Source of the DNA: Actinomycetota bacterium
GTDB lineage: Bacteria; Actinomycetota; CADDZG01; WHSQ01
Length of the DNA stretch: 38,913 bases
NCBI GenBank assembly: GCA_009380005.1
Contig: WHSQ01000005.1
Span: 1 to 38,913, forward strand
Direction: 5' to 3'
The notes below the pieces were generated by a model. That model was not told where the DNA came from. It did not search any database and was given only the letters and a program-made list of their open reading frames with translations. A program made the translations under genes and the position numbers. Positions 24,659 through 33,087 of the stretch are shown here, one piece after another (the first letter of the stretch is position 1; each line of letters starts with the position of its first letter).

Positions 24659-25789
24659 TCAATCCTCGGTTACGTCGCCCGGCTGCAACTCGGGCGCGGC
24701 CGTCGCGCTGGGACGCGGCTCGACCGTTCCGGGGATGTCTCCCGCTCCGGCGTCGACCACGGCCAGCTGCTCGATATCCATCCGGCCGTAGCGCGGGTTC
24801 ACGCGGATGTCGGCCTCCCGGTAGGCGCGACGGATGTATGCCTCCCATGCCTCCTCCTGCTCCTGGAGGAGAAGCTGGTCGAGGATCTCGGCCGAGGCCT
24901 CCTCGAACGGCGTGCTGCGCCGGTCGATCACGCGGATCAGATGGATCCCGAACTGGGTCCGGACGGGGTCCGAGATCTCCCCCTCCTGCAGGGCGTTCAT
25001 CGCCTCCTCGAAGGGCTCGGCGAAGGTGCCCGCGCCGGCATACCCGAGATCGCCACCCCGAGGCGCGCTTCCCGGGTCTTCGGAGAACCGCCGGGCGAGG
25101 CGCGCGAACAACGTCGCCTGATCCTTGGGCGATGCCGAACTCAGCTGTCGGAACAGCCGAAGGGCGACCGAACGATCGTTGACGAGTATGTGTGCGGCTT
25201 GCGTCTCGGTGTAATCGGACACGTTCTGGTCGTAGAACTCACGCGCGTCGTCCTCCGAGACGGTGACCGTCTCGGACACCTCGTCGCGCAGGGCCTGCTC
25301 GGTCTCGTTGTCGCGCAGGATCTCTCGCACCGTCGGCATGGTCAGACCTTGCTGCCCGATGCGCTCCCTGAACGCCACGAGAGCAGCCTCTCGAGGATCT
25401 GCCCCTTCTTCGAGCTCCTGCGGGATGAAACCTTGAAGTACCCCGTCGAGCGCGCCGTTCACGTCGTCCTTGGTGATCTCGATCCCCTGCTCCTCCGCCA
25501 GGGGCCGGATCACCGCCCGTCGTATGAGTCGGCTGAGCACACCCTGCTCGAACGCGCGGCGCTGACGTCCGATCTCGACCTGGGGATCCGTGGGCCCGTC
25601 CCCGACCTGGGCGACGAGGTCCCGGTAGGCAGGTGTGGATTCGAAACGTTCGAGCTCGCGGGTGATCTCCTGCGTGGTGATCTTCCGTCCGTCGACGACG
25701 CCGGCAGCAGGGTCCAACAGGTTGCCGCACGCCGTCGTCAGCAGCGCCGCCACGGAGAGCGCGACGAGAAGACTTGCCTTACGGGTCAT
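24659..25789 (-). CDS. SurA-like peptidylprolyl isomerase lipoprotein
   Basis: A 376-residue exported foldase. The signal peptide ends in LLTTAC, a lipobox, so it is probably a membrane-anchored lipoprotein. A SurA N-like helical chaperone region (about 25-190) precedes a parvulin PPIase domain (about 195-290) with QAAHILVNDR, ARRFSEDPGSAPRGGDLGY and FGIHLIRVIDR. The C-terminal 60 residues are helical and then low in complexity. Related proteins such as PrsA assist folding outside the membrane. The ATG at 25789 overlaps the mfd stop (ATGA), so synthesis is coupled to Mfd. The longer open frame upstream is a shadow within mfd. Confidence 0.9.
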   Translation of the reverse strand: MTRKASLLVALSVAALLTTACGNLLDPAAGVVDGRKITTQEITRELERFESTPAYRDLVAQVGDGPTDPQVEIGRQRRAFEQGVLSRLIRRAVIRPLAEEQGIEITKDDVNGALDGVLQGFIPQELEEGADPREAALVAFRERIGQQGLTMPTVREILRDNETEQALRDEVSETVTVSEDDAREFYDQNVSDYTETQAAHILVNDRSVALRLFRQLSSASPKDQATLFARLARRFSEDPGSAPRGGDLGYAGAGTFAEPFEEAMNALQEGEISDPVRTQFGIHLIRVIDRRSTPFEEASAEILDQLLLQEQEEAWEAYIRRAYREADIRVNPRYGRMDIEQLAVVDAGAGDIPGTVEPRPSATAAPELQPGDVTED

Positions 25790-28700
25790 GCGGGTGAGGT
25801 TAACTGTTGAAGCAGGTCCGTGACCCATCCAACGACATCGTCCTTGGGCACCGCAGGCTCGGGGATCAGCAGAGCCGCGGTCGTCGGCTTCCACTCCGCC
25901 GTGGGGATGAGTCGCTTCATCCGGACCTGTTTCGAGTCCTCCAGCTCGACCGGCCGGATCCGCAGCTTGCCGGCGACCGTCGCGGCCTCCGTGATCCCCC
26001 GTGACCTCATGACCTGGCGGAGGCGGGCGACCCCGAACAAGGCTTCGACGGGAGCCGGCACGGGGCTGCCGTAACGATCGACGATCTCCGAGCGCACCTC
26101 CTCGAGCGCTGCATCGTCGTCCGCCGAAGCGATCGCTCGGTACGCCTCGAGGCGCAGGTTCTCGTCCTGGACGTAGGTCTTCGGGATGAAGGCTTGCAAG
26201 GGCAGGTCGATCCTCACCTCGGAGGCTTCCCGCCAGGGCTGGCCCTTCGCCTCATCGACCGCGGACGCGACCAGCTTCACGTAGAGATCGAAGCCGACCT
26301 CCGAGATGTGGCCGCTCTGTTCGGCCCCCAGGAGGTTCCCGGCCCCGCGGATCTCGAGGTCGCGCATCGCGATCCTGAAACCGGAGCCAAGGCCGGTGTG
26401 TTCGGCGATCGTCTTCAGCCGCTCGTGAGCGGTTTCCGTCAGCGAACGATCGGGCGGGAAGAAGAGGTACGCGTAGGCTCGTTCGTGGGCGCGACCGACA
26501 CGGCCACGAAGCTGGTACATCTGGCTCAAGCCGAGGAGATCGGAACGCTCGACCACCAGGGTGTTGACGGTTGGGATGTCGAGCCCGGCCTCGATGATCG
26601 TGGTGCACACCAAGACGTTCGTCTTCTTGTCGCCGAATTCGAGCATCGCGTTCTCCAGAGCGCGCTCGTCCATCTGGCCATGAGCGACGCTGATCCGCGC
26701 GTCGGGGACCAGCTCCTGCAAGCGATAGGCCGCGGTCTGGATCGTGGCCACCCGCGGGTGGACGTAGAAGACCTGACCGTCGCGCAGGAACTCCCGTCTG
26801 AGGGCAGACATGATCACGTCCTCGGCCACCTCTCCCACGTAGGTCATGACCGGATGACGATTCTCGGGCGGCGTGTCGACGACGGACATGTCGCGGATAC
26901 CCGACATGGCCATCTCGAGCGTGCGGGGTATCGGGGTCGCGGTGAGCGTCAACACGTCGACGTTCGTCCTCAGCTCCTTGAGACGCTCCTTCTGCGTGAC
27001 GCCGAACCGCTGTTCCTCGTCGACGACGACGAGACCGAGGTCGTGGAACTCGACCTCCTTGCCGAGCAGCTTGTGGGTTCCCACGACGACGTCGACCTTG
27101 CCGTTGCGAAGGTCATCGAGGACCTGCTTCGCCTCGGCCGCGCTGAGGAACCGCGACAGCATCGCCACCTTGACGGGGAAGTGGCGGTAGCGCTCCGAAA
27201 GCGTCGCGAAATGCTGCTGCGCGAGGATCGTGGTTGGAACGAGGACCGCGACCTGCTTGCCTTCGGCCAGGGCCTTGAAGGCTGCCCGTACCGCGATCTC
27301 GGTCTTGCCGTAGCCGACGTCACCACACACGAGCCGGTCCATGGGGATGGGCCGCTCCATGTCGTCCTTGACCTCGTCGACGGCGCGCAGTTGGTCGGGG
27401 GTCTCCTCGTAGGGGAAAGAGTCCTCGAGCTCGCGTTGCCATGGGGTGTCGGGGCCATACGCGTGTCCCTTGGCGTTCAGCCGCTTCGCGTACAGCGTCA
27501 CGAGCTCGTGTGCGATCTCCCGCGCCTTGCGACGGACGCGAGCCTTGGTCTTGTTCCACTCGCCGGAACCCAACCGGTTGAGTTTGGGTGCCTCTCCCCC
27601 GACGTACTTGGAAACGAGATCGATCTGGTCGCTGGGGACGTAGAGACGGTCCTCCTTCGCGTACTCGATGACTAGGTACTCCCGGTGCACGTCGAGCAAC
27701 TCGCGATCGACCATGCCCACGTAGCGACCGATCCCGTGGACCTCGTGGACGATCAGGTCCCCCTCGGTCAGGTCGAGCGGGCCCTGAGTCTCACGCCTGC
27801 GCGCTGCCTGGCGCCGGCGGGCGGCTCCGGGACGACGCCCGGTGATGTCCGACTCGGCGACCAGGGCAAGCCGCGCCCACGGCAATGCGAAGCCACGCTG
27901 GAGCTCCGCGAGCACCACGCTCCCGCCGGGTGGGTCTTCCGGATGGGGGGCGTGATCGCTGAGCTCGAACGGCACTCCTCCGGAGGACAGGTTCGTCTGA
28001 AGCCGGCGCGCGGTCTCTTCGAGGCTCGCGGCGACGACCGCGCGGTAGCCCTCGTCGACCAGATCCTTTAGCCGCGCGATCAGTGCCTCGGGCTTCCCTG
28101 CGGTCTGCGTCCAGGTCTCCGCCGGCAACGTCTCGCCTCCGGGATCCGCGAAGCTCGTCAGCAGCATCACCTGCCGCTCTCTGCCGATCGCATCGTCCAA
28201 AGCCACGAAGTGCTCGAGGTCGGTCCCGGATAGCTCCCGCCACTCGGTGACCTGCTCCATGACCTCGTCGGCGCGATCGCGAACGCGCTTGGGTTCCAGG
28301 ATCGCCACGGGCGAGTCCGGTGGGAGCAGATCCGTCAGCGGTCGCAGACCACCCGTTAGCAACGGCAGGAGGCGCTCGACGCCGGGCTCCATGATCCCCT
28401 CGGCCAGCTTGTGCAGGGCGGGATCGTCGCTGGCCTCGGCGAGCTCGGCGGCCCGTTCGCGGGTGGCCGCGTCGGGCATCAGCTCGCGACACGCAGCGAT
28501 CTCGATGTGCTCGATCTCGTCGAGCGAGCGCTGGGTTGCGAGCGCGAACTGCCGGAGGCTGGTGACCTCGTCACCCCAGAACTCGGCGCGGACGGGTCTC
28601 TCCGCCGACGGAGGAAAGAGATCGAGGATCCCCCCACGGATCGCGAACTCACCGCGGCGCTCGACCATGTAGTTGCGTTCGTAGCCCATCTCCACCAGTT

Positions 28701-29262
28701 GAGCCGAGAACGCATCTAGATCCACCTCCGAGCCGGAGCGCAGATCGATGATCGGGGCTCCCCCGCGCGGGTCGGCCACCAGTTGAGTGATGGCCTGTGC
28801 GGTCGCGACCAGCACGAAGGTCTCTCCCTTCGAGAGGCGTCCCAGCACGTGCAACCGCCGTCCCATGGTCTCGATGCTGGGCGAGACCGGCTCGCCGGGC
28901 AGGACCTCCCAGCCCGGGAAGACCTCGGCGCCGTCCCGGCCCAGGAAGGCGTGCACGTCGCGGACGAGATGCTCGGCCTCCTCGGCCCGCGCCGCCACCG
29001 CAAGGACGGGGACCTGGAGGTGTCGCACCAGGGCCGCCAGGAGGAACGGTCGCACCGGATCGGGCACCGTCACCGGCGCGCGCGCGTCGACGAGCGCGCG
29101 CAAACGCTCGTCGGGCATCAGATCCAGCAGTGGAGCCAACGAAGCCAACGGACGCCCAGTCTCGCGCCGCCCCGGGCCCTCGCCCGCCGAAGGTCGAGCC
29201 CGGCAGCGAAGGAGCGGCTCCGGCCCTAGCGTTTCCCGAAGGCCGGGAAGATCGTGGGACAC
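25786..29262 (-). CDS. mfd: Transcription-repair coupling factor
   Basis: A protein of about 1158 residues that removes stalled RNA polymerase and recruits UvrA. In order: UvrB-like domain (about 40-330), CarD-like polymerase-interaction domain (about 480-570, starting LTEGDLIVHEVHGIGRYVGM), superfamily 2 helicase with Walker A GDVGYGKTE, the DEEQ box in VVVDEEQRFGV, TATPIPRTLEMA, QLRGRVGRAHERAYAY, and the C-terminal TRCF domain (LPLQAFIPKTYVQDE). All helicase motifs are intact. The start is uncertain: GTG 29262 is chosen; GTG 29301 would add 13 residues, and family similarity becomes strong only some 30 residues in, near a possible TTG. It overlaps the SurA-like gene by 4 nt. Confidence 0.95.
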   Translation of the reverse strand: MSHDLPGLRETLGPEPLLRCRARPSAGEGPGRRETGRPLASLAPLLDLMPDERLRALVDARAPVTVPDPVRPFLLAALVRHLQVPVLAVAARAEEAEHLVRDVHAFLGRDGAEVFPGWEVLPGEPVSPSIETMGRRLHVLGRLSKGETFVLVATAQAITQLVADPRGGAPIIDLRSGSEVDLDAFSAQLVEMGYERNYMVERRGEFAIRGGILDLFPPSAERPVRAEFWGDEVTSLRQFALATQRSLDEIEHIEIAACRELMPDAATRERAAELAEASDDPALHKLAEGIMEPGVERLLPLLTGGLRPLTDLLPPDSPVAILEPKRVRDRADEVMEQVTEWRELSGTDLEHFVALDDAIGRERQVMLLTSFADPGGETLPAETWTQTAGKPEALIARLKDLVDEGYRAVVAASLEETARRLQTNLSSGGVPFELSDHAPHPEDPPGGSVVLAELQRGFALPWARLALVAESDITGRRPGAARRRQAARRRETQGPLDLTEGDLIVHEVHGIGRYVGMVDRELLDVHREYLVIEYAKEDRLYVPSDQIDLVSKYVGGEAPKLNRLGSGEWNKTKARVRRKAREIAHELVTLYAKRLNAKGHAYGPDTPWQRELEDSFPYEETPDQLRAVDEVKDDMERPIPMDRLVCGDVGYGKTEIAVRAAFKALAEGKQVAVLVPTTILAQQHFATLSERYRHFPVKVAMLSRFLSAAEAKQVLDDLRNGKVDVVVGTHKLLGKEVEFHDLGLVVVDEEQRFGVTQKERLKELRTNVDVLTLTATPIPRTLEMAMSGIRDMSVVDTPPENRHPVMTYVGEVAEDVIMSALRREFLRDGQVFYVHPRVATIQTAAYRLQELVPDARISVAHGQMDERALENAMLEFGDKKTNVLVCTTIIEAGLDIPTVNTLVVERSDLLGLSQMYQLRGRVGRAHERAYAYLFFPPDRSLTETAHERLKTIAEHTGLGSGFRIAMRDLEIRGAGNLLGAEQSGHISEVGFDLYVKLVASAVDEAKGQPWREASEVRIDLPLQAFIPKTYVQDENLRLEAYRAIASADDDAALEEVRSEIVDRYGSPVPAPVEALFGVARLRQVMRSRGITEAATVAGKLRIRPVELEDSKQVRMKRLIPTAEWKPTTAALLIPEPAVPKDDVVGWVTDLLQQLTSPA

Positions 29263-29344
29263 GTGCGACGCCCGGGACAGCCGGGCCCACCGGCCCCCCA
29301 CCGGAACCGCCGGCGGTCGGTAGGTTGTCCGGTCCCTCTTGCGC

Positions 29345-30007
29345 CTAATGCGCTACCTGCCGTCTCCGGGACACGATGCGTAGGCCCGCGGCGACCGCGA
29401 TCAGAAAGATGATGGGACCGAACCAGGACCAAACCGTTTCGTACGGTGTGGCGACGATGTCATCTAGCCTCTCGCCGCGCGATGCGACCTCACGCCGGTC
29501 CGGGATGCCCCAGGCCACCAGGTTCTCGAGGAGAACCGGAGGCGCGTGGCTCCAGGCTGCGTCCACTTTCCAGCCGGACCCGCCCACGTCCTTGCCTTCC
29601 GTGAACATGACCGGCCCCTGCTCGGCATAGGGATAGAGATAGCTCGTGATCTCGTCTATCTCCTCGATCGAACCCTCGTAGCCGATCACGGAAGCCAATG
29701 TCCACGTCACGGTGAAACGGCGACCGAGGCGACCCGTCGGCTCTCGTGATGTCACGCCCTTCCGACCGTAGACCACGTCACGTATCCCCGTTTGTTCGAT
29801 GAAGAGGCTGAGCCGCTCCGAGTCGGGCGTGTTGTTGAGCCCCATCTCGCCGTCGGGATCGCCCAAGACGATAGGCGCCTTCATGCCCGGACCGATGATC
29901 GTCGCTTCTACCATCGAAGGTCCCTTGGCGGACGCGACCGGGGGCGTGACCAGCGCGGTTCCGGCCGTGATCACGACCAGGAGCGATGCGGTCCAGGGTT
30001 TCAGCAT
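29345..30007 (-). CDS. Exported, C-terminally membrane-anchored protein of unknown function
   Basis: A 220-residue protein with a cleavable signal peptide (about 1-27, ending PPVASAKG), an extracellular domain of about 160 residues and one transmembrane helix near the C-terminus (WFGPIIFLIAVAAGLRIV) followed by a basic tail. The topology is therefore type I: domain outside, short tail inside. I do not recognise the domain; it contains VVYGRKGVTSREPTGRLG and a VGGSGWKVDAAWSHAPP segment. The ATG at 30007 follows GGAGG by 6 nt. It sits between pth and mfd, two genes that are often neighbours, so it looks like an addition to a conserved block. Confidence 0.8.
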   Translation of the reverse strand: MLKPWTASLLVVITAGTALVTPPVASAKGPSMVEATIIGPGMKAPIVLGDPDGEMGLNNTPDSERLSLFIEQTGIRDVVYGRKGVTSREPTGRLGRRFTVTWTLASVIGYEGSIEEIDEITSYLYPYAEQGPVMFTEGKDVGGSGWKVDAAWSHAPPVLLENLVAWGIPDRREVASRGERLDDIVATPYETVWSWFGPIIFLIAVAAGLRIVSRRRQVAH

Positions 30008-30138
30008 GCCGAACCTCCGGGAGACACGATACTCCGATGACGAAGGCCCGGCCCGCTCCTTCCGGTGGCGAGGCGTTCGGATCACGGGGGTTCGGTACAT
30101 GGGGGACGGATAGCGCCCCGGATGTGCCGAAGCTTGGG

Positions 30139-30735
30139 CTAGGCCCGGGTGTTGGTCTCGTTCATGGCTCGCTCGACGCCGGCCTCGAGGATCCTTTCGG
30201 TCGCGTCGGCGGCTCGGGCGATCACGTCGGGCAGCTCCTTGCGCTGGGCGCCCGAGAACTCGCCCAGCACGTGCTCCACGCCCTCGCCCCGGGGGCGGCC
30301 TACCCCCACCCGCACGCGCGTGAAGTCCTTGGTGGAGAGATGGTTGAGGATCGAGCTCAGGCCGTTGTGGCCGGCGATCCCCCCGCCGGACTTGATCCGG
30401 ATCTCTCCGAACGGCAGATCGATCTCGTCGTGGACCACGATGATGTCGCTCGCGTCGAGCTTGTACCACCGCGCGAGCTCGCGCACCTGGCGGCCCGACT
30501 CGTTCATGTAGGTCGTCGGGCGGGCCAGCACCGCACGTTTCCCCCCGAGGGCCACCTCTGCGATGAGGCAACCGCTCTTGTGGGACTTGAGCCTCGCATC
30601 GGTCCGCCCCAACAGCTCGTCGATGACCATGGCTCCGGCGTTGTGGCGAGTGCGGGCGTAGCGCTCGCCGGGGTTGCCGAGCCCCACGACGAGGCTCCGG
30701 TCTCCCGGATCGGAGGTGCGTCTGAAGAGCCGCAC
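30139..30735 (-). CDS. pth: Peptidyl-tRNA hydrolase
   Basis: A 198-residue bacterial-type peptidyl-tRNA hydrolase that releases tRNA from peptidyl-tRNA dropped by ribosomes. Diagnostic parts: VVGLGNPGERYARTRHNAG with the catalytic histidine in RHNAG, RPTTYMNESG, VVHDEIDLPFG with the catalytic aspartate, and GGGIAGHNGLSSI. All active-site residues are kept. The start is GTG at 30735 with no good ribosome binding site, 23 nt after the rplY stop, so it may depend on translation of rplY. The pair rplY-pth is common in bacteria. Confidence 0.96.
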   Translation of the reverse strand: MRLFRRTSDPGDRSLVVGLGNPGERYARTRHNAGAMVIDELLGRTDARLKSHKSGCLIAEVALGGKRAVLARPTTYMNESGRQVRELARWYKLDASDIIVVHDEIDLPFGEIRIKSGGGIAGHNGLSSILNHLSTKDFTRVRVGVGRPRGEGVEHVLGEFSGAQRKELPDVIARAADATERILEAGVERAMNETNTRA

Positions 30736-30758
30736 GGCACGGCGAGGACCGGCCGCCG

Positions 30759-31481
30759 CTAGGCGCCCGCGCCCTCGTCCCCGCCCTCGTCGCCGGCAGG
30801 TTCGCCGGCAGCGGCCATCTCCTCGCCACCCTCGGCGGCTTCCTCTTGGGCCTCCGCGGCCTCGACTTCGACCTCCTCCGGCTCCGCTTCGGCCACGGCT
30901 GCTTCCATGGCCTCGAGCTCTTCCTCGGAGATCGGCTGCGCGACGTTGGCCACGGTGGCATCCGGATCGGACAGGATCTCGTACTCGTCCGAGACGCCGA
31001 TATCCGCAACCTTCAGCGAGTCCCCGATCGCCAGGCTCGAGATATCCACGTCCACCGCTTCGGGCACGTCTCCGGGAAGCACGCTGATCGACAACGCGTG
31101 AAGCGGTTGCTCGAGGACGCCGCCCTCGGCCACGCCGGGCGACTCACCGACCAGGTGCATCGGCACTTCGACCTCGATGCGGACGTTGCGCTCGATCTTG
31201 ACGAAGTCGGCGTGCAGGACGGTGCCCTTCACCGGGTCGCGCTGGAGGTCCTTCGTGAGCGCCAGGGTGTTGTCTCCGTCGACCTGGATGTCGAGGAGCA
31301 CGTTCGTGCCAGAGTCGGTGTGGTACGCCAGCGCCAGCTCTCGGCGATCCACCGTGATCGATACGGGATCCATGCCGCCCCCGTACAGGATCGCCGGCAC
31401 GCGGCCGGCGGCGCGAGCCCGACGAGCCGGGCCCTTGCCCGCCTCGTCACGGCGCTCTGCCTTGATGCGTACCTCGGCCAT
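30759..31481 (-). CDS. rplY: Large ribosomal subunit protein bL25 (CTC form)
   Basis: A 240-residue bL25 of the general-stress CTC type, binding 5S rRNA. The N-terminal domain (1-95) starts AEVRIKAERRDEAGKGPARR and has VPAILYGGG; the CTC C-terminal beta domain (about 96-190) contains VPMHLVGESPGVAEGGVLEQ and SLAIGDSLKVADI. A disordered tail rich in E, A and G closes the protein (about 195-240). The ATG at 31481 has GGAGG 4 nt upstream. It begins the minus-strand run that continues through pth toward mfd. Confidence 0.95.
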   Translation of the reverse strand: MAEVRIKAERRDEAGKGPARRARAAGRVPAILYGGGMDPVSITVDRRELALAYHTDSGTNVLLDIQVDGDNTLALTKDLQRDPVKGTVLHADFVKIERNVRIEVEVPMHLVGESPGVAEGGVLEQPLHALSISVLPGDVPEAVDVDISSLAIGDSLKVADIGVSDEYEILSDPDATVANVAQPISEEELEAMEAAVAEAEPEEVEVEAAEAQEEAAEGGEEMAAAGEPAGDEGGDEGAGA

Positions 31482-31729
31482 CGGTCCTCCGTTCCAAAGA
31501 TGTCTGCGCCACGGCCGCCACTGAGGCGGGGCCATCCCGGCGGACGAGGCCGGGATCAGGTCACATTATCGCCGCGCAAGGGGCGCCAGCTCGACCACCC
31601 CCGAGATCCGACGTGAGATCGGGCGCGGAACGGCCCCCGGGGAGGGTCCGGGGGCCGTCACTTCTCCGTCAAGCCGGGCCCGGGATCGGGTGGAGGGACC
31701 ACGATCCGGAGCCTCGGATCTACGGAGCG
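31482..31729. other. Intergenic stretch between rplY and the CAP gene
   Basis: About 250 bp without a gene. It holds the probable rplY promoter region next to 31490-31570 and a strong terminator-like hairpin at 31631-31657 downstream of the CAP gene. I see nothing else. Confidence 0.5.
31631..31657 (-). terminator. Strong hairpin after the CAP gene
   Basis: CGGCCCCCGG and CCGGGGGCCG form a perfect 10-bp stem around a 7-nt loop, about 73 bp beyond the CAP stop. The following minus-strand bases (ttccgcgc) have little T tract, so it is a hairpin terminator of the GC-rich actinobacterial kind. It would isolate the riboswitch-controlled unit from rplY. Confidence 0.65.
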
Positions 31730-32245
31730 CTAGCACTTGGGCATGGACAGCCTGGTTCCGGGGTTCAGTCGGCTCTCGAAGATCACCGTCACGTACAGCC
31801 GGCCGTTCTTCCTCACGGTCCCGACGCCGACGTTGCGGAAGGCCGAGTACATGATGTTCGCCTTGTGCCCCGGCGATCTCATGAAGGCCTTGTGAAGGCT
31901 CGTGGGGGTGCTGCCGACGCCCACGTTCTCGCCCAGGGTCGACCAGCGGGTGACGCGGCTACCGAGCTGCGAGCTCGACTGGTGGAAGATCGACCCCTCT
32001 CGAGCCATCTTCCTGGCGTGCACTCGGGCGACCTTGCCCAGCTCGGGGTCTAGCTTCAATCGGCTCTTGCCGGCCCTGACCCGCGACCGGTTGATCTTCC
32101 ACCGGAAGGACTTCTCGGCCGGGCGGAACCGGTAGCACTTGTTGTCGCCCGTGGCGGCGACGGCCTCGAAAGCGGCGCTGGGGCTAAGGGCTACGAGGAG
32201 CGCTCCAACAGTGATCACCGTGAGCATCTGCCTGCGGTACTTCAC
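31730..32245 (-). CDS. Secreted CAP-domain (SCP/PR-1-like) protein
   Basis: A 171-residue exported protein: signal peptide (about 1-31, cut after AAFEAVA), short linker, then a CAP domain (about 48-165). Family marks are RSRLKLDPELGKVARVHARKM with the first histidine, GENVGVG, and SPGHKANIMYSAFRNVGVG with the second histidine. Bacterial CAP proteins such as YkwD-like ones occur outside the cell; some act in the wall or on lipids, most are unassigned. The start is GTG at 32245 with GGAGGG about 6 nt upstream. That site touches the closing stem of a cyclic-di-GMP-I riboswitch, so expression is expected to respond to cyclic-di-GMP. Confidence 0.9.
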   Translation of the reverse strand: MKYRRQMLTVITVGALLVALSPSAAFEAVAATGDNKCYRFRPAEKSFRWKINRSRVRAGKSRLKLDPELGKVARVHARKMAREGSIFHQSSSQLGSRVTRWSTLGENVGVGSTPTSLHKAFMRSPGHKANIMYSAFRNVGVGTVRKNGRLYVTVIFESRLNPGTRLSMPKC

Positions 32246-32255
32246 TTCTATCCCT

Positions 32256-32335
32256 CCAATTCGACAGCTGGGCGGCCCCTCTGGGGGCCCCTGGCTTTGC
32301 GTCCCTGCGTTGCCGCAGGTTTGCCTTTTCGTTGG
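32256..32335 (-). ncRNA. Cyclic-di-GMP-I (GEMM-I) riboswitch
   Basis: Read on the minus strand, the leader has the conserved aptamer core GGCAAACC, a hairpin closed by a GCAA tetraloop (tgcg-GCAA-cgca), then GGGACGCAAAGCC, and a second GC-rich hairpin (GGGGCC...GGCC). The order and bases match the GEMM-I aptamer, whose ligand is cyclic-di-GMP. Flanking CCAA (32335-32332) and CGA can pair with TTGG (32259-32256) and TCG to form the closing stem. The TTGG overlaps the GGAGGG ribosome binding site (32257-32252) of the CAP gene, so ligand binding probably controls translation. I see no intrinsic terminator between aptamer and start codon. Confidence 0.88.
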
Positions 32336-32340
32336 TTCAG

Positions 32341-32571
32341 TTATCTATCGACGCCCGTCGTGAACTCCTTTAGCCGGTTTCTTTGGGGGGAAACGAGGCC
32401 TAAGTGATGCTCTTCAAACCTCTCCCACCTGGGTGATCTTCCTGTCGAGACGACTGGTCCGTTGCCGGCAAACGCCGCCGAAGACCGCTGAGGGCAAGCA
32501 AGCCCAGCCTGGGAGAGCGTCACTGCCTGCGGTTCCGCAACCTTTCGCTGGGTCCACACGTCTTTGGGTTC
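32341..32571. other. Divergent intergenic region between the CAP leader and the sigma factor gene
   Basis: About 230 bp of shared upstream DNA, somewhat less GC-rich in places. On the minus strand the sequence tagataact (around 32341-32349) could be a -10 region for the riboswitch transcript. A frame on the minus strand is open across part of this stretch, but it has no family likeness. I see no convincing second aptamer. Confidence 0.4.
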
Positions 32572-32610
32572 ATGGTGGCGATAACGAGCGAGACGGCGAG
32601 GGAAGGTCGG

Positions 32611-33087
32611 ATGGCCCGGCGGCTGGCCGAGCTGTACGCGCAACACGGACCGGGTGCCGCCCGGCTCGCCTATCTGCTCACCGGGAACCGCTCGACCGCT
32701 GAGGATCTCGTGCAGGAGGCGTTCGTCCGGGTCTTCGGTCGGTTCCGAGACCTGCGCGACCCAGGCTCGTTCGAGTGGTACCTACGGCGCACGGTAGTCA
32801 ACCTTGCAAACTCCCACTTCCGGCGACTGCGGACCGAACGCGCATACTTACGGCGGCGGGCCGAACCGCACTTCTCCTTCATGCCGGACGTCGCAGCGCG
32901 CGACGAGATATGGCGGATGTTGCAACAGCTCCCGCGGCGCCAGCGCGAGGCGATCGTCCTGCGGTTCTACGAGGACCTGTCGGAGGCGGCGACGGCGGAA
33001 GTGATGCAGTGCCCGGTGGGCACGGTGAAGTCGCTCGTTTCCCGGGGTCTCGCGCGGCTCCGGTCGGAGGTGACGTCCGATGCATGA
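32611..33087 (+). CDS. SigE-like ECF RNA polymerase sigma factor
   Basis: A 158-residue extracytoplasmic-function sigma factor. Region 2 spans about 10-75 (LAYLLTGNRSTAEDLVQEAF, then FEWYLRRTVVNLANSHFRR) and region 4 about 95-150 (LPRRQREAIVLRFYEDLSE, GTVKSLVSRGLARLR). It resembles the SigE-family ECF factors common in actinobacteria. The ATG at 32611 follows GGGAAGG and is preferred; an in-frame ATG at 32572 is possible but has no ribosome binding site. A rare TTA leucine codon occurs in TERAYLRR. It overlaps the next gene by 8 nt, which points to coupled synthesis with its regulator. Confidence 0.92.
   Translation: MARRLAELYAQHGPGAARLAYLLTGNRSTAEDLVQEAFVRVFGRFRDLRDPGSFEWYLRRTVVNLANSHFRRLRTERAYLRRRAEPHFSFMPDVAARDEIWRMLQQLPRRQREAIVLRFYEDLSEAATAEVMQCPVGTVKSLVSRGLARLRSEVTSDA

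Noticed and set aside
32461-32545. Possible second riboswitch on the plus strand before the sigma factor gene (ggcaaac and gggcaagcaagcc)
   Set aside because: The bases loosely resemble GEMM-I, but the joining hairpin does not form and GACGCAAAGCC is absent, so I do not call it.
32341-32646. Minus-strand frame of 101 codons upstream of the CAP gene
   Set aside because: It overlaps the 5' end of the sigma factor gene and ends near the riboswitch; its product resembles nothing and is rich in low-complexity residues.
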